Shown here piece after piece: positions 8,284 to 15,371 of a stretch of DNA of 64,000 bases. The notes beneath the pieces were generated by a model. It worked only from the letters and a program-made list of their open reading frames with translations, had not been told where the DNA came from and made no database searches. Made by a program: the position numbers and the translations under genes. This stretch comes from Microcaldota archaeon. GTDB taxonomy: Archaea > Micrarchaeota > Micrarchaeia > Anstonellales > Anstonellaceae. The stretch spans positions 69,379 to 133,378 of the forward strand of contig JAKAJC010000001.1 of assembly GCA_021814005.1 (NCBI GenBank), written 5' to 3'. The stretch's first letter is position 1; each line of letters begins with the position of its first letter.

Positions 8284-8706
8284 CTAAACCCGTTCCGCAC
8301 TTCTCAGCCATTCAGTGTTTCGCCCCAATTTTCGCTCAAATGCGTCTTCTGCCGCCAGCCACACTGTGCCGGAATAGGGCGGAGCTATTTTTGGCTGGAT
8401 TTTCTTGGCGCTGCAGGCAAAAGCCAATGCTGGAATCATGCGCCTTCTTTTCCGTGTGCCTGCATTGAATTTTCCGCGCAAACAAATGAGATGGATTTGG
8501 GCATCAATGGCAAGAGTGGAGCGGAGATAAGCTGCAAGAGCCGAGACCGGATCCTCGCCTTCGTTAATGATTATGGAGGGCAAATCAAGACGAGTTATGC
8601 CCCGCTCGTCTTTTTGTTCAAGAAACAGCGCGCGGGCTCCGTCTTGGAAAAATGCGCAGACAAGGGCCGAAAGCTTGGGAGGGGTGCGGATAGTGCGGCC
8701 GGCCAT
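8284..8706 (-). CDS. Nudix-like protein with a degenerate Nudix box
   Basis: A 140-aa protein whose segments SALVCAFFQDGARALFLEQ and DLPSIIINEGEDPVSALAAY align in layout with the Nudix fold start and Nudix box (GX5EX7REUXEEXGU). The box keeps the EGE turn, but the REUXEE metal-binding glutamates are replaced by AYLRST, so classic hydrolase activity is unlikely. It starts 12 nt after the ahcY stop on the same strand, so it is probably the second gene of the ahcY operon. It may bind a nucleotide or RNA. The assignment is by eye and could be wrong. A longer rightward ORF over the same DNA has no recognisable features and was rejected. Confidence 0.65.
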   Translation of the reverse strand: MAGRTIRTPPKLSALVCAFFQDGARALFLEQKDERGITRLDLPSIIINEGEDPVSALAAYLRSTLAIDAQIHLICLRGKFNAGTRKRRRMIPALAFACSAKKIQPKIAPPYSGTVWLAAEDAFERKLGRNTEWLRSAERV

Positions 8707-8718
8707 GGAACACCAGTT

Positions 8719-10014
8719 CTAAGTGCCCTCTTTCCACTCTTCTGCATAGGCAAGCTGCTCTTTGGTGGGCTTGTCCAGCACCACGCCGCGGGTGGCCAGA
8801 ATGCGGGCGGCGACAGAATCGTCAACTTCGCGCGGCACATCCATTACCCCTGCAGCCATTTGCCTGCCCTTGCTCTTGGCAACCAGCTCGCAGCAAAGGG
8901 CTTGAATGGCAAAAGAACCGTCCATGATTTCCATTGGGTGGCCCTGCCCTGAGGGCCGCGCCAAATTCACAAGGCGGCCTTCGGAAAGAAGATAGAGGGT
9001 TTTGCCGCTCTTGAGGTGGTAGGCGGTGATGTTGTCTTTCACCTCTTCCACCTTTTTGCTCATGGCGCGCAGGCCCGGCTCGTCAATTTCCACATTAAAG
9101 TGCCCTGCGTTGCACAAAATCGCGCCGTCTTTCATCAATTCGAAGTGTTCTTTTCTTATCACATTCTTGTTTCCTGTTACTGTAAGGAAAATGTCGCCAA
9201 CTGCCGCAGCTTCCTTGTGATTCATCACGCGGTAGCCTTCGTAGAGGGCGCAGAGGGCTCGATTTTGCCCTGATTCGTGCGGGCCGAGGGTGCCCTCCAC
9301 CTCAACCACGCCAACCTGCGCGCCAAGCCCCTTGAAGCGCGAGGCAGCGCCGCGGCCGCACCAGCCATAACCATAAACCACAGCCATTTTGCCGGCCAGA
9401 ATAGTGTTGGTGGCCTTCATTATGGCCTCAATGGCGCTTTGGGCTGTGCCGAACTGGTTGTCCAAAAGATATTTGGAATGCGCATTGTTCACAGCATAGA
9501 CCGGCAGCTTGAGGGCGTTGTCTTTTTGCATGGCTTTGAGGCGCACAATGCCGGTTGTGGTCTCTTCGCACGCGCCGATGATTTCTTTCAATTGCTCAGG
9601 GCGCTTCTCATGCAGGCGCATCATCAGGTCACAGCCGTCATCAATTACGATGTTGGGGTGGCCGTCCAGCACCTGGTCAAGGCACCAGTAGTATTCCTCC
9701 GTAGTCTGGCCTGCCCATGCAAACACTTCCAGTTTGCCGGGTGATTCTTCGGCCAATGCGGCCACGGTGGCGTCATCGGTGGTGTTGGGATTGCAGGAGG
9801 AGCCATAGACTGTTGCGCCGCCGTCGCGCAAAGTGCGGAGCAGAATGCCTGTCTTCTTTTCCAAATGAAGAGCAATTCCGATTTTGAGGCCTTTGAATGG
9901 CTGTGTTTTTTTGAATTCCTTGCGAATGTCGCTCAAAACCGGCATGTGGGCTTCGGCCCATGCCAATTCCTGCCGGCCTTTTGCCGCCAACTCGGGGTGC
10001 TTGATTTTGCTCAT
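8719..10014 (-). CDS. ahcY: Adenosylhomocysteinase (S-adenosyl-L-homocysteine hydrolase)
   Basis: Splits S-adenosylhomocysteine into adenosine and homocysteine, clearing the inhibitory product of methyltransferases. 431 aa, the archaeal length. The NAD-binding motif GYGWCGRG, the upstream AVNNAHSKYLLDNQFGTAQS active-site region and the C-terminal HPMEIMDGSFAIQA segment are clear. The ATG for MSKIKHPEL was chosen because a TATA element lies 24-36 nt before it; the frame continues 18 codons upstream without support. The last residues (YAEEWKEGT) lack the KPDHYRY tail of the bacterial/eukaryotic enzymes. It is divergent from a PfkB kinase that would remove the adenosine. Confidence 0.95.
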   Translation of the reverse strand: MSKIKHPELAAKGRQELAWAEAHMPVLSDIRKEFKKTQPFKGLKIGIALHLEKKTGILLRTLRDGGATVYGSSCNPNTTDDATVAALAEESPGKLEVFAWAGQTTEEYYWCLDQVLDGHPNIVIDDGCDLMMRLHEKRPEQLKEIIGACEETTTGIVRLKAMQKDNALKLPVYAVNNAHSKYLLDNQFGTAQSAIEAIMKATNTILAGKMAVVYGYGWCGRGAASRFKGLGAQVGVVEVEGTLGPHESGQNRALCALYEGYRVMNHKEAAAVGDIFLTVTGNKNVIRKEHFELMKDGAILCNAGHFNVEIDEPGLRAMSKKVEEVKDNITAYHLKSGKTLYLLSEGRLVNLARPSGQGHPMEIMDGSFAIQALCCELVAKSKGRQMAAGVMDVPREVDDSVAARILATRGVVLDKPTKEQLAYAEEWKEGT

Positions 10015-10037
10015 AAGAATCAACGTAGTGGGATTGG

Positions 10038-10054
10038 AAGTATAGGTATAAAAT
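10038..10054. promoter_or_regulatory. Shared divergent TATA region (ahcY / PfkB kinase)
   Basis: TATAGGTATAAAA contains GGTATAAAA facing right, 22-30 nt before the kinase ATG at 10077, and TTTATACC/TATACTT facing left, 24-36 nt before the ahcY ATG at 10014. Both genes would be leaderless, and the two TATA boxes overlap, so initiation one way may exclude the other. Confidence 0.6.
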
Positions 10055-10076
10055 CCCGCGTGGGCCAAGCAAACCT

Positions 10077-11048
10077 ATGGCTGATTCGCGTTCTTTGGAG
10101 CTCTTTTCACTTGGCACACCGGTTATGGACGGCTTTGCGCAGGTTGGAGCCGAATTCCTGACTTCCCACAAGCTGGCTCTTGGTTCAAGCAATTTCATGG
10201 ACAGCGCGCGGCTGGCGCAACTGGAAAAAGATGTCGGCCCCCGCATCCGCTCCTGGGACCCGGGCGACAACGGCCGCAATGTGTGCGAATCATTTGCCCG
10301 TTTGCAGCAAAACAACAAACAAAAAAATGTCGGCGTTGCTTATGCGGGAAGCATCGGAACAGATGATGTTGGCTCGCGCTTTGTGGACAATCTGCGCATG
10401 CACGGCATTGTTCCCCTTATGCAGCACATTAACGGCGCTTCGGGCAGAATTCTTGCATTTGTCACGCCCGAAGGCCAGCGTACGTTTGCTGTTTCTCTTG
10501 GGGTGAGCGAGCAGTATAGGATGCCCGCCGAACTGCCCAAGGCAAAATATTTCTTTATCACCTCGATTACGGCGCTTACGCCTGGGCCCATTTCGCATGT
10601 GACATGGATGATGATTGACCAGATGAGGCGTGCCGGCTCCAAAATAGCAATTGCATTTGAATCCCCAGCCATGCTCGAGAAAAGCAGAAGCAGGGCTTTG
10701 GAATTGGCTGCGAAAGCTGATGTTTTGTTTCTAAATGAAGAGGAAATGAAGGCGGTTGGAACTGATGAAGCTGGAGTTGCCAAACTTGCGCCTCTTGTTT
10801 ATCTCAAAAAAGGGGCGGATGGCTCGATTGTATTTTCAGCAGGCTCCAAACTGGCTGAAATTGCGGCCCATCCGGCCAAAAAGCTTGTTGACACCACCGG
10901 CGCAGGCGACAATTTCGCCGCCGGCGTGCTTTGGGGCCTTGCGCACGGCAAAGATGAAGCAGCGGCCGGCAGGATAGGGGCGAAATTAGGGGCTGCCGCT
11001 GTTTCGAAATTCGGTGCAAGTTTGCCGCTTGATTTTAGGCTTGAATGA
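10077..11048 (+). CDS. PfkB-family carbohydrate/nucleoside kinase, probably adenosine kinase
   Basis: A 323-aa ribokinase-fold kinase. The second PfkB signature DTTGAGDNFAAGVL (about residues 272-285) carries the catalytic base Asp278, the anion hole is intact, and a GX(D/N)XG-type start (SFLGTPVMD-like, here FSLGTPVMDG) opens the fold. PfkB members use ribose, fructose-phosphate, adenosine or other nucleosides; the sequence alone does not settle which. Divergent transcription from ahcY through a shared promoter favours adenosine: phosphorylating it would pull the reversible hydrolase reaction forward. Confidence 0.85.
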   Translation: MADSRSLELFSLGTPVMDGFAQVGAEFLTSHKLALGSSNFMDSARLAQLEKDVGPRIRSWDPGDNGRNVCESFARLQQNNKQKNVGVAYAGSIGTDDVGSRFVDNLRMHGIVPLMQHINGASGRILAFVTPEGQRTFAVSLGVSEQYRMPAELPKAKYFFITSITALTPGPISHVTWMMIDQMRRAGSKIAIAFESPAMLEKSRSRALELAAKADVLFLNEEEMKAVGTDEAGVAKLAPLVYLKKGADGSIVFSAGSKLAEIAAHPAKKLVDTTGAGDNFAAGVLWGLAHGKDEAAAGRIGAKLGAAAVSKFGASLPLDFRLE

Positions 11049-11148
11049 AGCTATAGAAACGATTATGGGGGCAGAACAAGAAGATCTACGAGAATTGGTT
11101 GAAAAAGATGACGTTCGGACGGGTCAATGACCACTAAGGTGGGTATTT

Positions 11149-12177
11149 GTGGAAGATATAAAGCATAAAAAACAGAATTTAGAAGAGAGAATATGCTCTG
11201 AGCTGGGAGGCGCGAAAAGAATTATCAGGGTAAAAGGCCGAATGAGAAGATTCTACGACTACTATTCTTGTTGCCGATTTCTTCCAGATAGGAACAAGAA
11301 GGATGAACGACTTATATTGACTAAAAGAGATGAGAAGTTACTTTTTCTTAAGCTACTTCTCGATAGAGCGATTGTTTATGATGAGCAAATTGTTGGTCCG
11401 AATTATCCATTCCCTTTCGACACCGAGATGCATGTGAAAAGATTTGTAACTAGTATGGTGTGGCCTGAAGCAGAAGCAAAGAAACTCCTTGCTAACATTG
11501 ATTCGGATTGGAAAGTGTATTTCTCTTACTCAGGAGGGGGCTTTCCCCACGATTATCATATAAGCATCGAAACTGGAAACGAAAGGCAGTATGAGGATAA
11601 AACTGATAGAGAAATGAACGCTAAGATTATCTGGGTCCTTTCGAACAGCAACAGATGCAAATCACTCAAGAATTTTCTCTTAAGAGACATAAGTGGACTT
11701 TTCGTCATCGCTCATGGTGATGGTGGGGGTGTAGATTACGATTCTACGCGGTATTTAGACAACTACATTTTATCTACAAAAGACCAGATATTTTTAGGAA
11801 AATTAGAATATCCTCGACAGGAGATGCTAAAACCAGGGGTGTATAAAATAACTGGGAAGGTTGTTCCAACCCAAAGATTTCTTGGTGGAGCGATAATCAA
11901 GATATTGATAAAACATGCTAAATGCGTCAGAGTTCTCAAGACCACACACTTGACCAATACTTTGCGTCCAAATTTGAAAGCGGTTGAACAGTATGACAGC
12001 GGCATTAAGGACAGAATCACATTCATCGCAGATAAAGTAGAAGGAGTATGGACGCATTTCAGTTGGACAACAACGAACGTGGTCGTGTCATTAATAATCG
12101 TTCTTTTGGCTCTGAACGGGCTAGTCTCCTTGCTTCTGCAATTAATCTCTATGATTATGCAGCTGCCAAGAGCTTAG
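11149..12177 (+). CDS. Hypothetical protein with a C-terminal membrane anchor, AT-rich patch
   Basis: Family not recognised. 342 aa from a GTG start (no closer Shine-Dalgarno is evident). About 300 soluble residues, rich in Lys, Arg, Tyr and Ile, are followed by one long hydrophobic segment (about 308-335, VVVSLIIVLLALNGLVSLLL), so it is probably tail-anchored. Codon use is A/T-ending and unlike the GC-rich neighbours, which suggests recent transfer. It lies just before tRNA-Ser, a common integration neighbourhood. A second frame overlaps its 3' end (12048-12287). Confidence 0.6.
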   Translation: MEDIKHKKQNLEERICSELGGAKRIIRVKGRMRRFYDYYSCCRFLPDRNKKDERLILTKRDEKLLFLKLLLDRAIVYDEQIVGPNYPFPFDTEMHVKRFVTSMVWPEAEAKKLLANIDSDWKVYFSYSGGGFPHDYHISIETGNERQYEDKTDREMNAKIIWVLSNSNRCKSLKNFLLRDISGLFVIAHGDGGGVDYDSTRYLDNYILSTKDQIFLGKLEYPRQEMLKPGVYKITGKVVPTQRFLGGAIIKILIKHAKCVRVLKTTHLTNTLRPNLKAVEQYDSGIKDRITFIADKVEGVWTHFSWTTTNVVVSLIIVLLALNGLVSLLLQLISMIMQLPRA

Positions 12178-12287
12178 ATATCACTCGGATTGGCGCACAT
12201 AATTCATTTGTCAGTCGCAGCGTTCGTTTGTTAAAAGTAGATAACAGCGATGATGCGCGATTAATAAACTTAGTTTTTCATAAATAG
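12048..12287 (+). CDS. Possible small overlapping ORF (low confidence)
   Basis: A 79-aa frame overlapping the previous gene's C-terminal membrane segment by 130 nt and ending 3 nt before tRNA-Ser. AAGGAG lies immediately before the ATG, too close for normal use. The product is hydrophilic (Arg, Asn, Ser rich) with no recognised motif. The overlap region would encode a membrane helix in one frame and a soluble peptide in the other. It may be chance, or the remnant of a frameshifted longer gene. Confidence 0.25.
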   Translation: MDAFQLDNNERGRVINNRSFGSERASLLASAINLYDYAAAKSLDITRIGAHNSFVSRSVRLLKVDNSDDARLINLVFHK

Positions 12288-12290
12288 CTC

Positions 12291-12375
12291 GCCGAGGTCG
12301 CATAATCCGGTAGTGCGTCAGTCTTGAAAACTGATCCCTTCACTGGGATTATGGGTTCAAATCCCATCCTCGGCG
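12291..12375 (+). tRNA. tRNA-Ser (TGA)
   Basis: An 85-nt type II tRNA. Acceptor GCCGAGG/CCTCGGC, anticodon stem TCAGT/ACTGA with loop CTTGAAA and anticodon TGA (reads UCA), and a long variable arm closed by TCCC/GGGA. Discriminator G73 is the one used by archaeal SerRS. No intron. Confidence 0.95.
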
Positions 12376-12401
12376 TTTTACGATTGATCTATCGAGGTTC
12401 T

Positions 12402-13247
12402 TTATTTTCTTAGATTGGACACTCTCTCTGTCGCTTGGTTGAAATAAAGGAAGACAGTGAGCGGTATTCTTCCAATCGATGTGAGTTTTAACGAAAGGCT
12501 AGGAGGGATACAAAGGATTCCAAACCCGTTTACGGAATAGTCAATCTCTGTTCTTGTTCGGGAATAATTCCCTAAATTTTTTGTGGCTATCGAAACAATC
12601 TTCTCGATTTTTTCCACTGTTTTTTTGTTCAGTTTTTTTGTCTTCAAAGCTATAAGCCCATCAAAATCATTACTTTGGATAATCTCGTCAATCGTACAGA
12701 TTTCACTCTCATTAAGCGTTGAAGTAAGACGGTTGCTAATTGCCCCTAACTGCTCAACGAGAAAAGCAAGATATCTGATAGGGGCAACATATTCGAGGCT
12801 CCCGTCTGCGGCATAGTCAATTTCCCCCCTAAAACATTCTAGGTGTTTCTTTTCAAAAAAGCGACTGAACCACTTCGAATCAAGAATCAAACCTACTGCT
12901 TTGAGTTCAGACTCAGTTAACTCTTTTTTTGTTGAATGCTGAGTGCTAGCTCTATTCTTAAGCGATTCTTGCATGAACTCCATAAAGGGTTTGAAATTTG
13001 CTTTCCAATATTTTTTTCTTAAATCGTCTCCAGTATCTCTCATTTCCATACGGTCTTTCCTAACTTGTTCGATATAGTTACTTCCAACTAGTTGGTCAAT
13101 TGCACGATTTATGTTTGAAAGTTGAACTTTCCCTCCATAAATTTCTTTTGAAAGGTCTGAAACAGTTCTCGGTTTTTGTAGTAATAGGAAATATACTTTG
13201 GAGACAACGCTCCCGTCTTTGAGGATTCCGTAAGAGTCATATATCAT
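12402..13247 (-). CDS. Winged-helix DNA-binding protein, AT-rich patch
   Basis: About 281 aa. Residues about 8-75 (VSKVYFLLLQKPRTVSDLSK, then SNINRAIDQLVGSNYIEQV) read as a winged-helix domain: a first helix, a turn, a recognition helix and a wing. The remaining 200 residues are helical and not recognised. The ATG at 13247 follows GAGGGAG; a GTG four codons up is the alternative. A perfect 9-bp inverted repeat lies just upstream (13269-13300), so the protein may repress itself. Base composition is AT-rich like the 11149 gene and unlike the rest of the region, pointing to transfer. Ligand and targets unknown. Confidence 0.65.
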   Translation of the reverse strand: MIYDSYGILKDGSVVSKVYFLLLQKPRTVSDLSKEIYGGKVQLSNINRAIDQLVGSNYIEQVRKDRMEMRDTGDDLRKKYWKANFKPFMEFMQESLKNRASTQHSTKKELTESELKAVGLILDSKWFSRFFEKKHLECFRGEIDYAADGSLEYVAPIRYLAFLVEQLGAISNRLTSTLNESEICTIDEIIQSNDFDGLIALKTKKLNKKTVEKIEKIVSIATKNLGNYSRTRTEIDYSVNGFGILCIPPSLSLKLTSIGRIPLTVFLYFNQATERVSNLRK

Positions 13248-13268
13248 ATTCTCCCTCACACGTTACAT

Positions 13269-13300
13269 ATGTGTTATTTGGTAGTATATGTATAACACAT
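13269..13300. promoter_or_regulatory. Inverted-repeat operator upstream of the winged-helix gene
   Basis: ATGTGTTAT (13269-13277) and ATAACACAT (13292-13300) are exact complements separated by 14 nt, centre to centre 23 nt (about two helical turns). They flank TATA-like sequence for the leftward winged-helix gene and end just before GTTATATAC (13302-13310), the TATA box for the tRNA-like gene. Fits a dimeric repressor site. Confidence 0.6.
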
Positions 13301-13336
13301 AGTTATATACTTAAGCCTTGACCGGTTGAATAGTAC

Positions 13337-13409
13337 GTCCTCGCAGCGCGAACTGGAACGAGCCGGGTGAGCGAAACCCGAGGTACGGGTTCAAATCCCG
13401 TCGAGGACA
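13337..13409 (+). tRNA. tRNA-like gene, identity uncertain (anticodon position reads GCG), possibly degenerate
   Basis: A 73-nt sequence with a perfect acceptor stem (GTCCTCG/CGAGGAC), a perfect T arm (ACGGG-TTCAAAT-CCCGT) and a perfect anticodon stem (CGGGT/ACCCG). A TATA box (GTTATATAC) lies about 30 nt upstream, so it is probably transcribed. Several near-universal bases are missing: no U8, no U33 (the loop is GAGCGAA), no base 26 and a mismatched D stem. By position the anticodon would be GCG (Arg). It may be a decayed tRNA, a tRNA-like RNA or an attachment-site remnant. Confidence 0.5.
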
Positions 13410-13466
13410 CATGTTTACGCAAGTTTCCGCTCCGGACCCAACTAAACCATTTTTTTGAGCCTTGTT

Positions 13467-13823
13467 CTATCTGGTTCTAATCAGTTCGCACTGCGGCGTA
13501 AGTTCGACAAATCTGTCCGCCTTCCCGTCCGCATAGAGCGAGCACTGGTTTGCCGGCTCATCATCAATTGCTTCTCTCGGGCTGTGCGCGATGTCGCAAA
13601 CCCAGCGCGGCTCGTCGGGAATGGGGTTGAGAAGGCAGGGGCCCGCGTCAAGATTCTGGCCTAGAGCAAGGGCGGAGCGGCAGGCCTTGACGCAGGTGTC
13701 TGTTGGAGAAGAGACGCGCGTGAGGGAAAGGTTCGGGTTCGGCTCGGCGGGCCCCAACTGCAGGCAGCCCATGGACAGAAATAAGCAGACTGCCAGAACA
13801 GAGGCAAAACGCGCAAGAGCCAT
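13467..13823 (-). CDS. Small putative lipoprotein
   Basis: 118 aa starting with a hydrophobic signal (residues about 5-19) that ends in a lipobox-like FLSMGC, so Cys20 would be lipid-modified and the protein anchored outside the membrane. The mature part holds six further cysteines (DTCVKACRS, GPCLL, WVCDI, QCSL, QCEL), enough for three disulfides. The ATG follows AGGTGA. It starts 8 nt after the stop of the 13832 gene, so the two form an operon. Family not recognised. Confidence 0.75.
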   Translation of the reverse strand: MALARFASVLAVCLFLSMGCLQLGPAEPNPNLSLTRVSSPTDTCVKACRSALALGQNLDAGPCLLNPIPDEPRWVCDIAHSPREAIDDEPANQCSLYADGKADRFVELTPQCELIRTR

Positions 13824-13831
13824 TGCTTCAC

Positions 13832-14173
13832 CTATCTGCGCCCGTATAATTGGTGCATGCGCTGAATCGGGGTCAGAAAACGCGTTTTTGGCCGGCTGAA
13901 CTCGCCCAGCTCGGTTGCAGAATCAACAAGCGGCTGCTCTTCAATCGGGCGGGAAGCGGTGTCCGGTGGCAGCGGCTGGACTTCCTCCTGAATCGACTGG
14001 CGGTTCAAATCCTGCAGAAAATGGCGGATTGAAAAGTTGGCCACAACCGGTTCGGAAACAAACTCTTCGCCAAAATTTTCGGTTTCTTCGGGGGAATTCG
14101 AGACTAAAGAGTGGCGCATGGGCGCGGAGTCAACGATGTGAATGCCCTTTTGATAAAAGTTCAATATTTCCAC
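13832..14173 (-). CDS. Hypothetical protein, first gene of a two-gene operon
   Basis: 113 aa from a GTG start placed 22-31 nt after a TATA-like CTTATACAC, consistent with a leaderless mRNA. No signal peptide or membrane helix. Acidic, Pro-rich middle (EEVQPLPPDTASRPIEEQP) and basic C-terminus (RMHQLYGRR). Family not recognised. The downstream lipoprotein gene is 8 nt away, suggesting they work together. Confidence 0.6.
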   Translation of the reverse strand: MEILNFYQKGIHIVDSAPMRHSLVSNSPEETENFGEEFVSEPVVANFSIRHFLQDLNRQSIQEEVQPLPPDTASRPIEEQPLVDSATELGEFSRPKTRFLTPIQRMHQLYGRR

Positions 14174-14233
14174 AGTTATAATAGGTGGGGAAAGTGTATA
14201 AGGATAACGGAAAAAGTAGGGAGAAAAAATATC

Positions 14234-14256
14234 GGGGGAGGGCGCTTCCCTCCCCC
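14234..14256. terminator. GC hairpin plus T-run after tRNA-Asp
   Basis: On the tRNA strand GGGGGAGGG and CCCTCCCCC form a perfect 9-bp stem with a 5-nt loop, followed by GATATTTTTTC. The hairpin-plus-T-run layout looks like a bacterial intrinsic terminator and sits 14 nt after the tRNA 3' end. Confidence 0.6.
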
Positions 14257-14269
14257 ATTGCAGCCAGTT

Positions 14270-14342
14270 CGCCTTGGCTGGGATTCGAACCCAGGTTACC
14301 GCCGTGACAGGGCAGAGTGCTAGACCACTACACTACCAAGGC
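14270..14342 (-). tRNA. tRNA-Asp (GTC)
   Basis: A 73-nt cloverleaf. Acceptor GCCTTGG/CCAAGGC with discriminator G73, anticodon loop CTGTCAC with anticodon GTC, T arm CTGGG-TTCGAAT-CCCAG. No intron; CCA not encoded. Confidence 0.95.
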
Positions 14343-14390
14343 ATTTGATACACTGACTGCTTATGTGACATAGATACAAGCCGTAATTTT

Positions 14391-15122
14391 TTAAACACGC
14401 CGCCGGACGCGGGAGGATGAAAAAGCACGGGATTTGGCAGTCTTTTGCCCTGACGCGCGAAATGCGGTTTTGAGCAAATCAAATGATGTCGAGACAAATC
14501 CGGTTTTTGTGCTGCCCGAATCGCGCGGCAGGAAGCGTATGTCAACCTCTTTTATGCGCGCTCTGGCCGCCTGCGCCTGCTTTATGAGCTGCACGTCAAG
14601 GCCCCAGTGCTTTTCTGTGAGATGGAGATGCGGAAGAAGAGAGGCGCGGAAAGCCTTCATGCCGCTCTGCGGGTCAGACACGCCCAGATGAAGCATGCGG
14701 TCTGAAACAACTCCTGAGAAAACCTTGGAAAATACGCGGCGGGCGGAATCGTCGGCCCACACAAGACGGCGGCGGCTGACAGCCAAATCGGCCCCGTGCT
14801 CAACAGCACTTGTTAATTTCGGCAAATCTTCTGGCAAATACTGCAAATCTCCGTCCATGTAGGCAATGAATCTGCCTTTGGCGCGCGCGATGGCGAGGCG
14901 GATGGCGAGCCCCTTGCCTCTTGGAGCCTCGAGAAAGTAAAGGCGGGGATGAACGCGGGAACATTCCAGAAACACGTCGCGGGTGTGGTCTGTGCTGCCG
15001 CCGTCGGCCACAATCACCTCGGAGCGCGAGGCCAGAGGAAGCTCGTAGATGCGGTTCAGCAAACGCTCAAGCGAGCCGGCCTCGTTGAACACGGGAATGA
15101 TGATGGTCCAGTCGGTTTTCAT
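14391..15122 (-). CDS. GT2-family glycosyltransferase (dolichol-phosphate mannosyltransferase-like)
   Basis: 243 aa from the ATG of MKTDWTIIIPV; the upstream open frame runs into tRNA-Tyr and is not coding. The GT-A fold is clear: IIIPVFNEAGSLERLL (residues 6-21), VIVADGGSTDHT (nucleotide-binding Asp), and YMDGDLQYLPEDLPKL, with the metal-binding DXD. These proteins transfer a sugar from a nucleotide donor to a polyprenyl phosphate or a glycan. No membrane helices follow, as in short DPM1-type enzymes. Lipid-linked sugars fit N-glycosylation of surface proteins; the Cys-rich lipoprotein at 38313 has many NXS/T sites. Confidence 0.88.
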   Translation of the reverse strand: MKTDWTIIIPVFNEAGSLERLLNRIYELPLASRSEVIVADGGSTDHTRDVFLECSRVHPRLYFLEAPRGKGLAIRLAIARAKGRFIAYMDGDLQYLPEDLPKLTSAVEHGADLAVSRRRLVWADDSARRVFSKVFSGVVSDRMLHLGVSDPQSGMKAFRASLLPHLHLTEKHWGLDVQLIKQAQAARARIKEVDIRFLPRDSGSTKTGFVSTSFDLLKTAFRASGQKTAKSRAFSSSRVRRRV

Positions 15123-15153
15123 GCGCGGCCCCGTATGATTTGAGAAGAAAAAA

Positions 15154-15285
15154 TCCCGCGAGTGTGATTTGAACACACAACATCCTGATATCTGCCAGAC
15201 AAATCTCTGCCAGACTTGGATTGCAACACAATCGTTGCGGCGCACTTCTACAGCCAGGCGCTCTACCAAGTTGAGCTATCGCGGG
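15154..15285 (-). tRNA. tRNA-Tyr (GTA) with an intron
   Basis: Acceptor CCCGCGA/TCGCGGG with the archaeal C1-G72 pair and A73 marks tRNA-Tyr. Anticodon loop begins CTGTAG with anticodon GTA. A 58-nt intron (15190-15247) separates position 37 from 38, the canonical site; the 3' half resumes A-TCAGG, pairing with CCTGG. The mature tRNA would be 74 nt. Confidence 0.92.
15190..15247 (-). other. tRNA-Tyr intron (58 nt)
   Basis: Lies between tRNA positions 37 and 38 and needs the archaeal tRNA splicing endonuclease, which recognises a bulge-helix-bulge. It contains GTCTGGCAGA twice with small changes, able to pair around the exon borders. Exact splice points are inferred from restoring a 7-nt loop. 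Confidence 0.75.
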
Positions 15286-15371
15286 TGCTAAGATAGGGGT
15301 CGGAAGGCTATTTAATATTGCGTCGGGGGCGTCAAAAAGAAAAAATCGGCTGAAAAGGCACAACAGACGGA

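Noticed and set aside
8275-8952. 225-aa rightward ORF over the Nudix-like gene and the ahcY 3' end
   Set aside because: It covers the 3' part of ahcY antisense, and has no motif; the leftward frame shows a Nudix-like pattern and operon spacing.
11065-11130. 21-codon ORF starting at ATGGGGGCAG
   Set aside because: Too short and without a promoter or a recognisable product to support it.
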